From ZYF759 sp046297455 (GTDB lineage: Bacteria; Pseudomonadota; Alphaproteobacteria; Rhizobiales; Rhizobiaceae), in the NCBI GenBank assembly GCA_046297455.1, contig JBKBIT010000001.1:1-64000 (forward strand): 64,000 nucleotides of DNA, written 5' to 3'. This document shows positions 35,653 to 44,798 of the stretch, in pieces. The notes below the pieces were generated by a model that was not told the DNA's origin, did not search any database, and saw only the letters and a list, made by a program, of their open reading frames with translations. The position numbers and the translations under genes were made by a program. Positions within the stretch are counted from its first letter, which is position 1, and each line of letters starts with the position of its first letter.

Positions 35653-35692
35653 GTGAAGGCTCCTATCGTTATGGGTCGCGGCCGGTAGCCCT

Positions 35693-37102
35693 TCAGCCGG
35701 CCTGGCGGGCGTCATGGCCCTCATTGCTGTCGACTTTCAGGGTCAGGCCTTCAAGGCCGACAACGCGCACCATCTGCCCGGGCGTGAAAGCGCCATCGGC
35801 CACCGCGTTCCATCTCTCTCCATGGACGAAAACGTGCCCCTTGCCGCCGTTCCAATCGACCACCTGACCCGTGGCTCCCACCATTTCCTCGCGGCCACTG
35901 ACGACCTTTGTCCTTGTGGATCGGTAAGCCAGTCTTGCAATCAGCAGCGCAAGCAACACGCTTGCTACTGCGATCCCGCCAATGACGGCCCAGGAAACCT
36001 CAATGCCTGGAACATCAGTGTCGAACAGGATCGCGGCTCCAAGAACGAAGGCGATCGCCCCGCCAATGCCCAGAATGCCGAATGACGGGGCAAAGGCTTC
36101 CGCCACCATCAACGCGAGCCCGAGCAACAGCAAGCCGACGCCCGCATAGCTGACCGGCAGTACCGCCAGCGAATAGAGGCCGAGGATCAGGCTGATACCG
36201 CCTATCGTGCCCGGGACAAGCGTGCCGGGGTTCATGAACTCAAAAATCAGCCCGTAGACGCCGACCAGCATGAAGATGAGGGCGACGTTCGGGTTGGTGA
36301 TGATCGCGAGAAGCTGGGTGCGCCAATCCTGCTCTACAAACTCGATCGCCAGGCCGCGGGTTTCAAGTTCGGTTTCCACGCCACTCACCTGAACGACCAT
36401 GCCGTGTGCCTTGTCGAGCAGGTCTTCGATCGAGGTGGCGGTGAAGTCGATGACATTCTCGGCCTGGGCTCGGCCAGAGGTCAGGGTTGCCGCCTCGCGC
36501 ACGGCTCTTTCAGCCCAATCGGCGTTGCGACCGCGCATTTCCGCCAGGCCACGAATGTAGGAGACAGCGTCGTTGATCGCCTTGGCTTCTTGGGCGGTGC
36601 GCGGCGCTTGAGAGCCGCTCTGCTCCTCCTCCTGATCCTCGTCCTGTCCGCCGAAAGGCATGCCACCGCCGCCAATGGCCACAGGGGTGGCGGCGCCGAG
36701 ATGCGTGCTTGGGGCCATGGCAGCCACGTGGCTGGCATAGAGGATATAGGTTCCGGCACTCGCGGCCCGAGCGCCCGAAGGCGCGACATAGGTCGCCACC
36801 GGAACGGGGGAATCGAGAATGGCGCGAATGATCTGCCGCATCGAACTGTCGAGGCCGCCTGGCGTGTCCATTTCCAGGATGACCAGCTCGGCGCCGCTTT
36901 CGGCGGCACGGTCGAGGTTGCGGGTCACGTAGTCCATCATCGCGGGGGTGACAGCGCCCTCGAACTTCAGGACCACAGCCGTTCGCTCGGCACTGGAGGC
37001 CAGCAAGCCCCACACACCCAAGAGTGCCATCGTTGCCAGAAGCAACAGGCGTAAGGGCCGAAAACCTCCGGCGATCCGCTCTTTAAGCCCAAATCCGTCC
37101 AT
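35693..37102 (-). CDS. NfeD long form, membrane-bound ClpP-class serine protease
   Basis: This 469-aa protein has an N-terminal signal/transmembrane segment, a periplasmic ClpP-like serine protease domain (about 40-230; ILEMDTPGGLDSSMR, likely Ser in SGARAASAGTYILYAS), four membrane helices (about 265-390) and a C-terminal NfeD OB-fold (VDWNGGKGHVFVHGERW). An acidic linker, GGQDEDQEEEQSG, interrupts the protease domain. It is 40 bp upstream of the stomatin gene, the standard functional pairing for membrane quality control. Confidence 0.9.
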   Translation of the reverse strand: MDGFGLKERIAGGFRPLRLLLLATMALLGVWGLLASSAERTAVVLKFEGAVTPAMMDYVTRNLDRAAESGAELVILEMDTPGGLDSSMRQIIRAILDSPVPVATYVAPSGARAASAGTYILYASHVAAMAPSTHLGAATPVAIGGGGMPFGGQDEDQEEEQSGSQAPRTAQEAKAINDAVSYIRGLAEMRGRNADWAERAVREAATLTSGRAQAENVIDFTATSIEDLLDKAHGMVVQVSGVETELETRGLAIEFVEQDWRTQLLAIITNPNVALIFMLVGVYGLIFEFMNPGTLVPGTIGGISLILGLYSLAVLPVSYAGVGLLLLGLALMVAEAFAPSFGILGIGGAIAFVLGAAILFDTDVPGIEVSWAVIGGIAVASVLLALLIARLAYRSTRTKVVSGREEMVGATGQVVDWNGGKGHVFVHGERWNAVADGAFTPGQMVRVVGLEGLTLKVDSNEGHDARQAG

Positions 37103-37218
37103 GAGTTGATATATACGCCGTCGGAGCCCGAATTTAAGGGGCAGCGACCGTTTGCCCTTGCCAGGCTATCCGCTGGCCCGTTACCTCCGATGAGACCTGA
37201 AAGGAGAGGACGGCGCAA

Positions 37219-38670
37219 GTGTTGGAGGCGTGGTGGGAATACTGGCCATATCTGTTCGCCGCCCTCAGCGCCGCGATCGGTATTCCGACCGCCATTCATG
37301 CCGCCATGACGAAGGAGGACCCGCGAGCCGCCATCGCATGGGTGGGCGTTATCCTGTTGTCGCCCTTTCTCGGCGCCCTGCTTTACCTCGTGGCTGGCAT
37401 AAACCGCATTCGGCGCACCTCTATCGGGAACAAGCGGTTCCGTGCGGAGAGCCGGCAGCATCGCAATGCCGCTCAGGCAAAGGACATCGACGGCGCAAGT
37501 CTGGTCCCGCCTGAGCCCCGTTTCCAGTCGCTGCGGCGGCTCGGCAACGGCGTTTCACCCTTTCCCTTGACGCCTGCCAATCAGGTGGATCCGCTGCATG
37601 GCGGCGACGAAGCCTATCCTGCAATGTTGGAAGCCATAGCTGGGGCACGGCGTCATGTGGTGCTGTCGAGCTACATCTTTGACAACGATCCGGTGGGCGT
37701 TCTCTTCGCTGATGCGCTGATCGAGGCACAGCGGCGCGGTGTGGAAGTGCGCGTGCTGATCGACGCCGTCGGGACACGTTATTCGCGCCCTCCCATTGTC
37801 GGCCGGTTGCAAGAGGGCGGCGTCCGGGTGGAACTGTTCCTGGGCGGTCTGCTGGGCTTCCGGCTTCCCTATGCCAATCTCCGGAACCACCGCAAGATCA
37901 TGGTGGTCGATGGCGAGACGGGCTTTACCGGCGGCATGAATATCCGCGCGGGCTTTCACAGTGAGTATGCCGCTGGCGAGGTTGGACGGGACATGCATTT
38001 TTGCGTGCGTGGTCCCGCAGTGGAGCAGTTGCTGGCCGTCTTCCTCGACGACTGGGTGTTTGCCTCTGGCGAGGAACTGGAAGGGCCGGCCTGGCAGCTG
38101 CCCGACGAAACAGCACCGGGCCGCACCGCCGCTAGATGCGTTGTGTCTGGTCCCGACACCTACCTGGCCGCCACCCACACGATGATCATGGGCGCGGTCG
38201 CGGTAGCGCGCGAGCGCATCGCCATCTGCTCTCCCTATTTTCTGCCAGATCAGCAATTGATCGGCGCGATCGGCGTGGCCGCCCGGCGCGGCGTCGAAGT
38301 GGATATCGTCATTCCGTCTGCCAACAATCTGCGCCTGGTTGACTTCGCGATGACCTCGCAACTCGACCAGGTGATCTCGGCAGGCTGTCGCGTGTGGCGT
38401 TCGCGCGGTACTTTCGACCACGCCAAACTGATGACGGTCGACGGCAAATGGGCCTATGTGGGGTCTTCCAATCTCGACCCGCGCAGCCTGCGGTTGAACT
38501 TTGAACTGGATATGGAGCTTTTCGACGCCGATCTGGTGGCGCGGCTTGATGCGCATCTGCGCAGCCGGATGAATGACGCTTGGCAGGAAACGCAAGAAAC
38601 GTTGCGGGCTCGTCCTTTCCTCAAGAGGTTGCGCAACCGGATCGTCTGGCTGGCCTCACCCTATCTTTAG
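37219..38670 (+). CDS. cls: Cardiolipin synthase-type phospholipase D
   Basis: This 483-aa inner-membrane enzyme condenses two phosphatidylglycerols to cardiolipin. Two N-terminal hydrophobic segments (PYLFAALSAAIGIPTAIHAA and VGVILLSPFLGALLYLVAG) precede two PLD domains. The HKD motifs are NHRKIMVVDGETGFTGG and DHAKLMTVDGKWAYVGSS. The start is a GTG with AAAGGAGAGG about 10 bases upstream. It is divergent from the nfeD gene. A general phosphatidyltransferase role is the only alternative. Confidence 0.92.
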   Translation: MLEAWWEYWPYLFAALSAAIGIPTAIHAAMTKEDPRAAIAWVGVILLSPFLGALLYLVAGINRIRRTSIGNKRFRAESRQHRNAAQAKDIDGASLVPPEPRFQSLRRLGNGVSPFPLTPANQVDPLHGGDEAYPAMLEAIAGARRHVVLSSYIFDNDPVGVLFADALIEAQRRGVEVRVLIDAVGTRYSRPPIVGRLQEGGVRVELFLGGLLGFRLPYANLRNHRKIMVVDGETGFTGGMNIRAGFHSEYAAGEVGRDMHFCVRGPAVEQLLAVFLDDWVFASGEELEGPAWQLPDETAPGRTAARCVVSGPDTYLAATHTMIMGAVAVARERIAICSPYFLPDQQLIGAIGVAARRGVEVDIVIPSANNLRLVDFAMTSQLDQVISAGCRVWRSRGTFDHAKLMTVDGKWAYVGSSNLDPRSLRLNFELDMELFDADLVARLDAHLRSRMNDAWQETQETLRARPFLKRLRNRIVWLASPYL

Positions 38671-38791
38671 GAACCGCCCGTGCCGGCAGGCATTGGACCA
38701 ATTGTGAGTACGAATTGATGGCGGAATTGCTTTATTCCGACACAATGTCCTGGCGCTCAGTCGGGTGTCGAATCGAATTCGGAAATGCTGG

Positions 38792-39625
38792 ATGAAGAGA
38801 AAGAGACAGCTCAAGCCACGCCTGTTGACTGCCCTCCAGCCGATGACCGGGCCTTATCTCCGGCCGGTGCACGAGGGCGGTCATGCGGGTGACATGCTGA
38901 TCGCTTCCTACAATATCCACAAATGTGTCGGCTCCGACGGTCGCTTCGATCCCGGACGCATTGCCGAGGTGATTGCCGAGATCGACGCCGACGTCATCGC
39001 CTTGCAGGAAGCGGACAAAAGGTTTGGCAGGCGCGATGGGCTGTTGGACCTTGACGTGATTGAAAAGCAGACTGGCCTGGTGCCGGCGTCCGTATCGACA
39101 TTGTCGAGCGGCCATGGCTGGCATGGCAACGCGCTTCTCTATCGGTCAGGTGCGGTGACGGGTATCGAGCGATTGAAGCTTCCCGGCGCGGAACCGCGGG
39201 GAGCAATCATTGTCGATCTGGAACTGGATGTAGCCCCTCTACGCATCATTGCAGCCCATCTCGGCTTGCTGCGGCATTCGCGCAAGCGGCAATTGCAGGC
39301 CATCAAGGCGCAGGTCAGGACGGATGGTCCACCGACGCTGATACTTGGCGATCTCAACGAATGGCGGATCGGCGAACGCTCTTCGCTGTTGACACTGGAC
39401 CCGCATTTTGGCCCGGTGGGCGCGCCGGTGCCGAGTTTTCCTGCCCAGTTTCCCGTGTTCGCGCTCGACAGGGTGCTCGCAAGCCCGGGCGGGCTTGTCA
39501 CACGTATCGAGGCCCATGACACGCCCCTGGCCCGGGTGGCTTCCGATCATCTGCCGATCAAGGCCACGATCGACCTCAATGCGGTCAGAGGACTCCAGAC
39601 CGCGGCGGAAAACTCGACGGCCTGA
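38792..39625 (+). CDS. Endonuclease/exonuclease/phosphatase (EEP) family protein
   Basis: This EEP-fold hydrolase (277 aa from 38792) has the metal/active-site motifs ASYNIHKCVGSDGRFDP, VIALQEADKRFG, ILGDLNEWRIG and ASDHLPIKATI. There is no clear signal peptide. A GTG at 38765 is an alternative start. It follows the cardiolipin synthase gene by about 120 bp, as in several proteobacteria where the pair is linked to phospholipid metabolism; nuclease versus phosphodiesterase activity is unresolved. Confidence 0.88.
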   Translation: MKRKRQLKPRLLTALQPMTGPYLRPVHEGGHAGDMLIASYNIHKCVGSDGRFDPGRIAEVIAEIDADVIALQEADKRFGRRDGLLDLDVIEKQTGLVPASVSTLSSGHGWHGNALLYRSGAVTGIERLKLPGAEPRGAIIVDLELDVAPLRIIAAHLGLLRHSRKRQLQAIKAQVRTDGPPTLILGDLNEWRIGERSSLLTLDPHFGPVGAPVPSFPAQFPVFALDRVLASPGGLVTRIEAHDTPLARVASDHLPIKATIDLNAVRGLQTAAENSTA

Positions 39626-39646
39626 CGTGGCCGCCGAGACAGCCGA

Positions 39647-40633
39647 TCAAAGAGGCTTTTTCAGCCACTTCGACAGGACGCCGATGATGCCTTCGCGGAA
39701 GAGCAGCACGGCGATGACGAAGATCGTACCTTGCACGATGGTGACCCAGGCGCCCCAGGTAGCAAGATAGTTCTGCATGGTCACGATCACGGCAGCGCCC
39801 ACGATGGGACCGAACACGGTTCCCATGCCGCCGATCAGGGTCATCAGCACCACTTCACCCGACATCGACCAATGCACGTCGGTCAGCGATGCGAGCTGGA
39901 AGACCAGCGCCTTGGTGGCACCGGCCATGCCCGCGAAAGTCGCCGACAGAACGAACACGGCCAGCTTGTAGCGATTGGTGCGATAGCCGAGCGAGATCGC
40001 CCGTGGCTCGTTTTCACGGATCGCCTTCAGTACCTGTCCGAATGGCGAATGGATGATGCGATAGATGAAGAGGATGCCGCAAAATGTGATGGCCAGCACC
40101 ACGAAATAGAGCGTGAAGTCGGGACGCAGGTTGATGAACCCGAAGAGATGCCCTCGCGGCACGGCCTGGATCCCGTCTTCGCCGCCGGTGAAGGGCGCCT
40201 GCAGCGAGAAGAAATAGACCATCTGGGCGAAAGCAAGCGTGACCATGGCGAAATAGATGCCCTGGCGGCGAATGGCGAGCGAACCGATGACGACACCGAG
40301 GATAAGCGCTGCTCCGGTTCCTGCCAGTATGGCGAGTTCGGGCGTGAGGCCCCACACCTTGGCTGCATGGGCGGCGACATAGCTGGCCGCCCCGAAATAG
40401 GCGGCATGGCCGAAGGAAAGCAGCCCGCCGAACCCCAAGAGAAGGTTGAAGGCGCAGGCGAACAGCGCAAAACACAGGATCTTCATCAGGAAGACCGGGT
40501 AGAGGAAGAAGGGCGCGATCAGCCCTGCCACCAACAGGCCGGCAAAGATCAGCATGTGAAGGGTCGACATGCCCTTCGCGCCCCTTTCGGTCACAGGAGC
40601 CACGTCGGCGGATTTTTGAACGTCGGTGGCCAT
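39647..40633 (-). CDS. Second HAAT ABC transporter permease, LivM type
   Basis: This 328-aa inner-membrane permease shows LivM features: FALFACAFNLLLGFGGLLSF, FTGGEDGIQAVPRG and the ATPase-contact loop MTLIGGMGTVFGPIVGAA. Its ATG overlaps the upstream LivH-type stop. It is last in the minus-strand livGF-SBP-livHM order and is convergent with the EEP gene. Confidence 0.9.
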   Translation of the reverse strand: MATDVQKSADVAPVTERGAKGMSTLHMLIFAGLLVAGLIAPFFLYPVFLMKILCFALFACAFNLLLGFGGLLSFGHAAYFGAASYVAAHAAKVWGLTPELAILAGTGAALILGVVIGSLAIRRQGIYFAMVTLAFAQMVYFFSLQAPFTGGEDGIQAVPRGHLFGFINLRPDFTLYFVVLAITFCGILFIYRIIHSPFGQVLKAIRENEPRAISLGYRTNRYKLAVFVLSATFAGMAGATKALVFQLASLTDVHWSMSGEVVLMTLIGGMGTVFGPIVGAAVIVTMQNYLATWGAWVTIVQGTIFVIAVLLFREGIIGVLSKWLKKPL

Positions 40634-41520
40634 CAGGCAGTCCTCCCGAACAGCCCGGCGGGCTTGATGAGCAACACGATGGCCATGATGACGAAGATCA
40701 CCACGGCTGATCCCTCGGGGTAGAAGACCCTTGTAAGGCCTTCGATCAGGCCGAGCCCGAACCCGGTGACGATGGCACCAAGGATCGACCCCATGCCGCC
40801 GATAACGACCACGGCGAAAACGACGATGATGAGCTCAGCGCCCATATTGGGGTTGAGCGAGTAGATCGGTGCGGCCAACACGCCGGCGAGCGCAGCGAGG
40901 GCGACGCCGAACCCGTAGGTCAGGGTGATCATCAGCGGAACGTTGAGACCAAATGCACCGGTCAGCGTCGGGTTTTCCGTTGCCGCCCGCAGATAGGCGC
41001 CCAGACGCGTCTTCTCGATGACGAACCATGTGCCGAAGCAGACGATGACGGAGACGACGATGATCCAGGCCCGGTAATTCGGCAGGAACATGAAGCCGAG
41101 ATTCTGGCCGCCGGAGAGTTCTGGCGGGATGGAATAGGGCAGGCCGGAAATGCCGTAATTGTTGCGCAACACGCCCTGGATGATCAGCGCGAGGCCAAAG
41201 GTCAGCAGCAGCCCGTAAAGATGATCGAGATGGTATAGCCTCGATATGAAGACCTTTTCGATCACGATGCCGGAGGCGCCCACGATGAGCGGTGCCAGCG
41301 GAAGGGCCCACCAGTAGCTCAGGCCGAAATAGTGCAGCAGTGCCCAGGTCACGAAGGCGCCGAGCATGTACTGCGCGCCGTGCGTGAAGTTGATGATGTT
41401 GAGAAGCCCGAAGATGATCGCCAGGCCAAGGCTCAGCATCGCATAGAACGAGCCGTTGATGAGGCCCAGAAGCAACTGGCCAAAGAGGGCCTGAGGCGTG
41501 ATTCCCAAAAGCTCGAACAT
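40633..41520 (-). CDS. Second HAAT ABC transporter permease, LivH type
   Basis: This 295-aa permease has the LivH hallmark MLSLGLAIIFGLLNIINFTH and the cytoplasmic loop VVIGGMGSILGAIVTGF. About eight membrane segments are visible. It follows the binding-protein gene by 75 bp, a gap that contains a strong GC hairpin, so its expression may be lower than that of the binding protein. Confidence 0.9.
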   Translation of the reverse strand: MFELLGITPQALFGQLLLGLINGSFYAMLSLGLAIIFGLLNIINFTHGAQYMLGAFVTWALLHYFGLSYWWALPLAPLIVGASGIVIEKVFISRLYHLDHLYGLLLTFGLALIIQGVLRNNYGISGLPYSIPPELSGGQNLGFMFLPNYRAWIIVVSVIVCFGTWFVIEKTRLGAYLRAATENPTLTGAFGLNVPLMITLTYGFGVALAALAGVLAAPIYSLNPNMGAELIIVVFAVVVIGGMGSILGAIVTGFGLGLIEGLTRVFYPEGSAVVIFVIMAIVLLIKPAGLFGRTA

Positions 41521-41553
41521 GCCAGCGTCCTGCCAGATAGATGTCTTGGTGGT

Positions 41554-41579
41554 GGGGCGCGCCCGAACAGGCGCGCCCC
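41554..41579 (-). terminator. Intercistronic GC hairpin between binding protein and permease genes
   Basis: GGGGCGCGCC and GGCGCGCCCC are perfect 10-bp arms with a CGAACA loop. No U-tract follows on the minus strand. It lies between the binding-protein stop (41596) and the permease start (41520). Such hairpins typically stabilise the upstream message or cause partial termination, giving excess binding protein over membrane subunits. Confidence 0.6.
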
Positions 41580-41595
41580 GTTTGTCTCAGGAAGA

Positions 41596-42801
41596 CTACT
41601 GGACCAGCGGACAGTTGCCTTCGTCGATCGGACGGAAGGCCTGCGCAGCCGGAATGGTCGAGAGCGTCTCGTAATAGTCCCAAGGACCCTCGGACTGGTC
41701 CGGGGTCTTCACACGGAACAGGTAGAGGTCGTGGATCTTGCGGCCATCGGCGCGCACTTCGCCGGGGCCGAACAGCGGATCGTCGGTCGGCATTTCCTTC
41801 ATCATGGCGACGACTTCTTCTGCATCCTTGGTGCCGGCAGCCTCGACGGCTTTCAGGTAGTGGAGCACGGAGGAATAGACACCAGCCTGAACCATGGTCG
41901 GCTTGTTGCCGGTTCCCAGTTCATCGGCGAAGCGCTGCGACCATTCGCGAGTCCCGTCGTTCAGGTCCCAGTAGAAGCTCTCGGTCAGAACCAGACCCTG
42001 CGCGGTTTCCAGGCCGAGCGCGTTCACGTCGGTGATGAAGACCAGAAGACCGGCAAGCGCCTGACCTGCCTGGGTGATGCCGAATTCGGCGGCCTGCATG
42101 ATGGAGTTCGTCGTGTCGCCGCCGGCATTTGCGAGGCCGATAACGCTTGCACCCGAAGCCTGTGCCTGCAGCAGGAAGGACGAGAAGTCCTGTCCGGGGA
42201 AGGGGTGCCTGACGGTACCGACCACCTGTCCGCCGGCTTCTTCGACAACGGCGGAAGTGTCACGCTCAAGCGCATGACCGAACGCGTAGTCGGCGGTCAG
42301 GAAGAACCAGGTATCGCCGCCCTGTTCGACCATGGCGCGCCCGGTACCATTGGCGAGCGCCCAGGTATCGTATGTCCAGTGGATGGTAGTGGCGTTGCAG
42401 GCCGGGCCGGTGAGATCGGAGGTGGCTGCTCCCGATACCAGGAAGACCTTGCCACGTTCCGCAGAGAGTTCATTGACGGCAAGAGCCGCCGATGAGGTCG
42501 GCACGTCGACAATTACGTCGACATTCTCCTCGTCATACCACTGGCGGGCGACGGTCGAGGCAACGTCGGGACGGTTCTGGTGGTCAGCCGAGACGATCTC
42601 GACATTGATGCCCTTTTCGGCTGCGCCGAAATCCTCGACCGCCATCCGAGCAGCGATAACGGAGCCTTCGCCGGAAAGGTCGGCATAGAGGCCGGAGCGA
42701 TCATTGAGGACACCGATCTTGATGTTGATGTCGTTGGCATACGCCGCCGACGACATCATGGATGCAGCCAATGCGGCCAGAACGAGACCTGTTCTATTCA
42801 T
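41596..42801 (-). CDS. Second HAAT ABC transporter substrate-binding protein
   Basis: This 401-aa periplasmic protein has a signal peptide (MNRTGLVLAALAASMMSSAAYA) and the Peripla_BP_6 fold: KIGVLNDRSGLYADLSGEGS, FFLTADYAFGHALERDTS. The extended frame to 42816 would encode MEEKS from its own Shine-Dalgarno (GGAGGAGAA), so 42801 is preferred. The ligand is not evident. It shares family but little close resemblance with the binding protein at 1370, so the two transporters probably have different substrates. Confidence 0.9.
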   Translation of the reverse strand: MNRTGLVLAALAASMMSSAAYANDINIKIGVLNDRSGLYADLSGEGSVIAARMAVEDFGAAEKGINVEIVSADHQNRPDVASTVARQWYDEENVDVIVDVPTSSAALAVNELSAERGKVFLVSGAATSDLTGPACNATTIHWTYDTWALANGTGRAMVEQGGDTWFFLTADYAFGHALERDTSAVVEEAGGQVVGTVRHPFPGQDFSSFLLQAQASGASVIGLANAGGDTTNSIMQAAEFGITQAGQALAGLLVFITDVNALGLETAQGLVLTESFYWDLNDGTREWSQRFADELGTGNKPTMVQAGVYSSVLHYLKAVEAAGTKDAEEVVAMMKEMPTDDPLFGPGEVRADGRKIHDLYLFRVKTPDQSEGPWDYYETLSTIPAAQAFRPIDEGNCPLVQ

Positions 42802-42849
42802 GCTCTTCTCCTCCATGTTGGGCGCCGTTCGGCGCCGTTCTTCAAGCCT

Positions 42850-43596
42850 TCACACGCCGAGATAGGCGTGGAGTTTGTCGATGTTGGCCTCCAACTCGTC
42901 GTTGGGAATGGTGTCGATGACCCGTCCCTGCTCGACGATGTAGTGTCGGTCGGCGACCGAAGAGGCGAAATGGAAGTTCTGTTCGACCAGGACGATGGTG
43001 AACCCCTGCGCCTTCAGTTTTGCTATTGTGGCGCCGATCTGCTGGACGATGACGGGGGCCAGCCCTTCCGTCGGCTCATCCATCAGCAGCAAATTGGCGC
43101 CGGTCCTCAGGATCCGGCCAATGGCCAGCATCTGCTGTTCGCCACCCGAAAGCTTGGTGCCCTGGCTGGACAGGCGTTCCTTGATGTTCGGAAAGAGTTC
43201 GTAGATCTGGTCCAGCGACAGCCCGCCCGGCTTTACCCGGGGCGGCAGCATCAGGTTCTCCTCGACCGACAGCGAGGAGAAGATGCCGCGTTCCTCTGGC
43301 ACATATCCCATGCCCAGCTTGGCGATCGCGCGGGCTGGCAGCCCGATCGTTTGATGCCCGTCGAAGATGACTGATCCCTTGCGCTTGGTCAGGATACCCA
43401 TCAGCGCCTTCATGGTCGTCGACTTGCCCGCGCCGTTGCGGCCGAGCAGGGTCACGACTTCGCCGGGCTTCACCTCGAAGGACATCCCGTGCAGCACATG
43501 GCTCTCGCCGTACCAGCCCTCAAGATCCTTCACCTCGAGCAGCGGTGCGAGTGAAGCGCGGTCCTCGCCTTTCGTCGTCACAGCCGCCTCAGCCAT
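42850..43596 (-). CDS. Second HAAT ABC transporter ATP-binding protein, LivF type
   Basis: This 248-aa ATPase has Walker A GRNGAGKST, signature KLSGGEQQMLAIGRIL and Walker B LLLMDEPTEGLAP, then VLVEQNFHFA. The start is inside the end of the LivG-type gene (overlap 8 bp), with GGAGG from that gene's last codons; a GTG at 43602 is an alternative. It lies upstream of the binding-protein gene. Confidence 0.9.
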   Translation of the reverse strand: MAEAAVTTKGEDRASLAPLLEVKDLEGWYGESHVLHGMSFEVKPGEVVTLLGRNGAGKSTTMKALMGILTKRKGSVIFDGHQTIGLPARAIAKLGMGYVPEERGIFSSLSVEENLMLPPRVKPGGLSLDQIYELFPNIKERLSSQGTKLSGGEQQMLAIGRILRTGANLLLMDEPTEGLAPVIVQQIGATIAKLKAQGFTIVLVEQNFHFASSVADRHYIVEQGRVIDTIPNDELEANIDKLHAYLGV

Positions 43597-44350
43597 GTCC
43601 ACCTCCGATATAGGCCTCGACCACGCGCGGGTCCTTTGACACGGTCTCGTAGTTGCCTTCGGCGAGCACCTTGCCCCGAGCCAGCACCGTGATCGTGTCG
43701 GAGATGGTCGAGACCACCGACAGATTATGCTCCACCATGAGGACGGTTCTGTTGGCGGCTATGCGCTTGATAAGGGCCGCCACCCGCTCAACGTCCTCTG
43801 GCGTCATCCCTGCCGTCGGCTCGTCAAGAAGCAGCATTTCCGGGTCGAGCGCGAGCGTGGTGGCTATTTCCAGAGCGCGCTTGCGGCCGTAGGAGAGTTC
43901 CACCGCCTGGACGCTGGAAAACGCGCTCAGCCCGACATCGGCAAGCAGTTCTTCGGCGCGCGCGTTGAAATCGTTGAGGACGCGTTCCGACCGCCAGAAG
44001 TCGAAGCTGTCGCCCCGCTGCCGTTGCAGTGCAATCCGCACGTTCTCCAATGCCGACAGATGCGGAAACACCGCGGAGATCTGGAACGAACGCACCATGC
44101 CGAGCCGCGCGATGTCGGCCGGCGACATCGAGGTGATGTCTTGACCCTTGTAGATGATCCTGCCCCGCGTTGGCGGCAGGAATTTTGTCAGAAGATTGAA
44201 GCAGGTCGTCTTGCCGGCCCCGTTGGGTCCGATCAATGCGTGGATCGATCCCCTGCGGATCGACAGGTTGACGCCATCTACAGCGAAGAAACCCTTGAAT
44301 TCCTTCGTCAAATCCTCAGCAGCGAGGATTACACCTTGATCCGCACTCAA
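43589..44350 (-). CDS. Second HAAT ABC transporter ATP-binding protein, LivG type
   Basis: This 253-aa ATPase has Walker A GPNGAGKTTCFNLL, signature ELSYGRKRALEIATTLA and Walker B MLLLDEPTAGMTPEDV with LMVEHNLSVV. The likely start is TTG 44350 (LSADQGV), placed behind GGAGGAGGAGAA; the frame stays open upstream to 44572 but that part is unconserved. Rare TTG initiation may moderate synthesis. It opens the minus-strand transporter operon. Confidence 0.85.
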   Translation of the reverse strand: MSADQGVILAAEDLTKEFKGFFAVDGVNLSIRRGSIHALIGPNGAGKTTCFNLLTKFLPPTRGRIIYKGQDITSMSPADIARLGMVRSFQISAVFPHLSALENVRIALQRQRGDSFDFWRSERVLNDFNARAEELLADVGLSAFSSVQAVELSYGRKRALEIATTLALDPEMLLLDEPTAGMTPEDVERVAALIKRIAANRTVLMVEHNLSVVSTISDTITVLARGKVLAEGNYETVSKDPRVVEAYIGGGHG

Positions 44351-44798
44351 ATTCTCCTCCTCCGTGGCGGCACGAAACCTTCCCCTGGGCCGACCTCTTG
44401 GTGTCGTTGCCCGAAGTACACGTGCGTCACGCCCGGAATGATGCATGGTGGGGACAGATATGCAAGCTAGTGAAAATACCACACACTCCCGCGGCGACTG
44501 CGCCACTCCTCTCGGCAAGCAGGAGTTGCGCACAATCTGCCATATATGGCCTCGGCGAAATTCCTCTTGCACGACCTTATGCGATGCGGCGCGAAGAGTG
44601 CTTCACGCGGCAGCAAGACTGCGTTTCAAAAGACGGTTGGGAGCGAAAATGGTGCCACAGCGAACCGCCTATGGGGTTTGTCTGCTAGGGCGTGCGGGGC
44701 CGGGGAGGGGCAGGTGCCCGGAATTGGCTTAAGGCCGATCCTGCTGCAAGGGACCGTCGGGTGCGGCCGGCGCCGATGGGCGCCGGCCAGATTGTGAT
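44351..44798. other. Non-coding gap upstream of the second HAAT operon
   Basis: These 448 bases separate two minus-strand genes. Short open frames occur on both strands but none has a good ribosome-binding site or recognisable product. The right end holds a terminator-like hairpin for the chemoreceptor gene; the left end presumably carries the promoter of the livG-type gene. A small RNA cannot be excluded. Confidence 0.4.
44765..44788 (-). terminator. Hairpin downstream of the membrane chemoreceptor gene
   Basis: GGCCGGCGCC and GGCGCCGGCC are perfect 10-bp arms with a GATG loop, 11 bp past the stop of the minus-strand chemoreceptor gene. There is no U-tract, so it is a terminator or 3'-end stabiliser. 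Confidence 0.55.

Noticed and set aside
39641..39660. AGCC...GGCT followed by TTTTT between EEP and LivM-type genes
   Set aside because: The stem is only four base pairs; not convincing as a terminator.
42822..42840. Tandem GGCGCCGTTC repeat before the second binding-protein gene
   Set aside because: Only two 10-bp units; it may form a small hairpin but is too short to call a repeat array.
44445..44732. Short plus-strand open frames in the 448-bp gap
   Set aside because: Overlapping frames in several phases, no good Shine-Dalgarno, no family resemblance.
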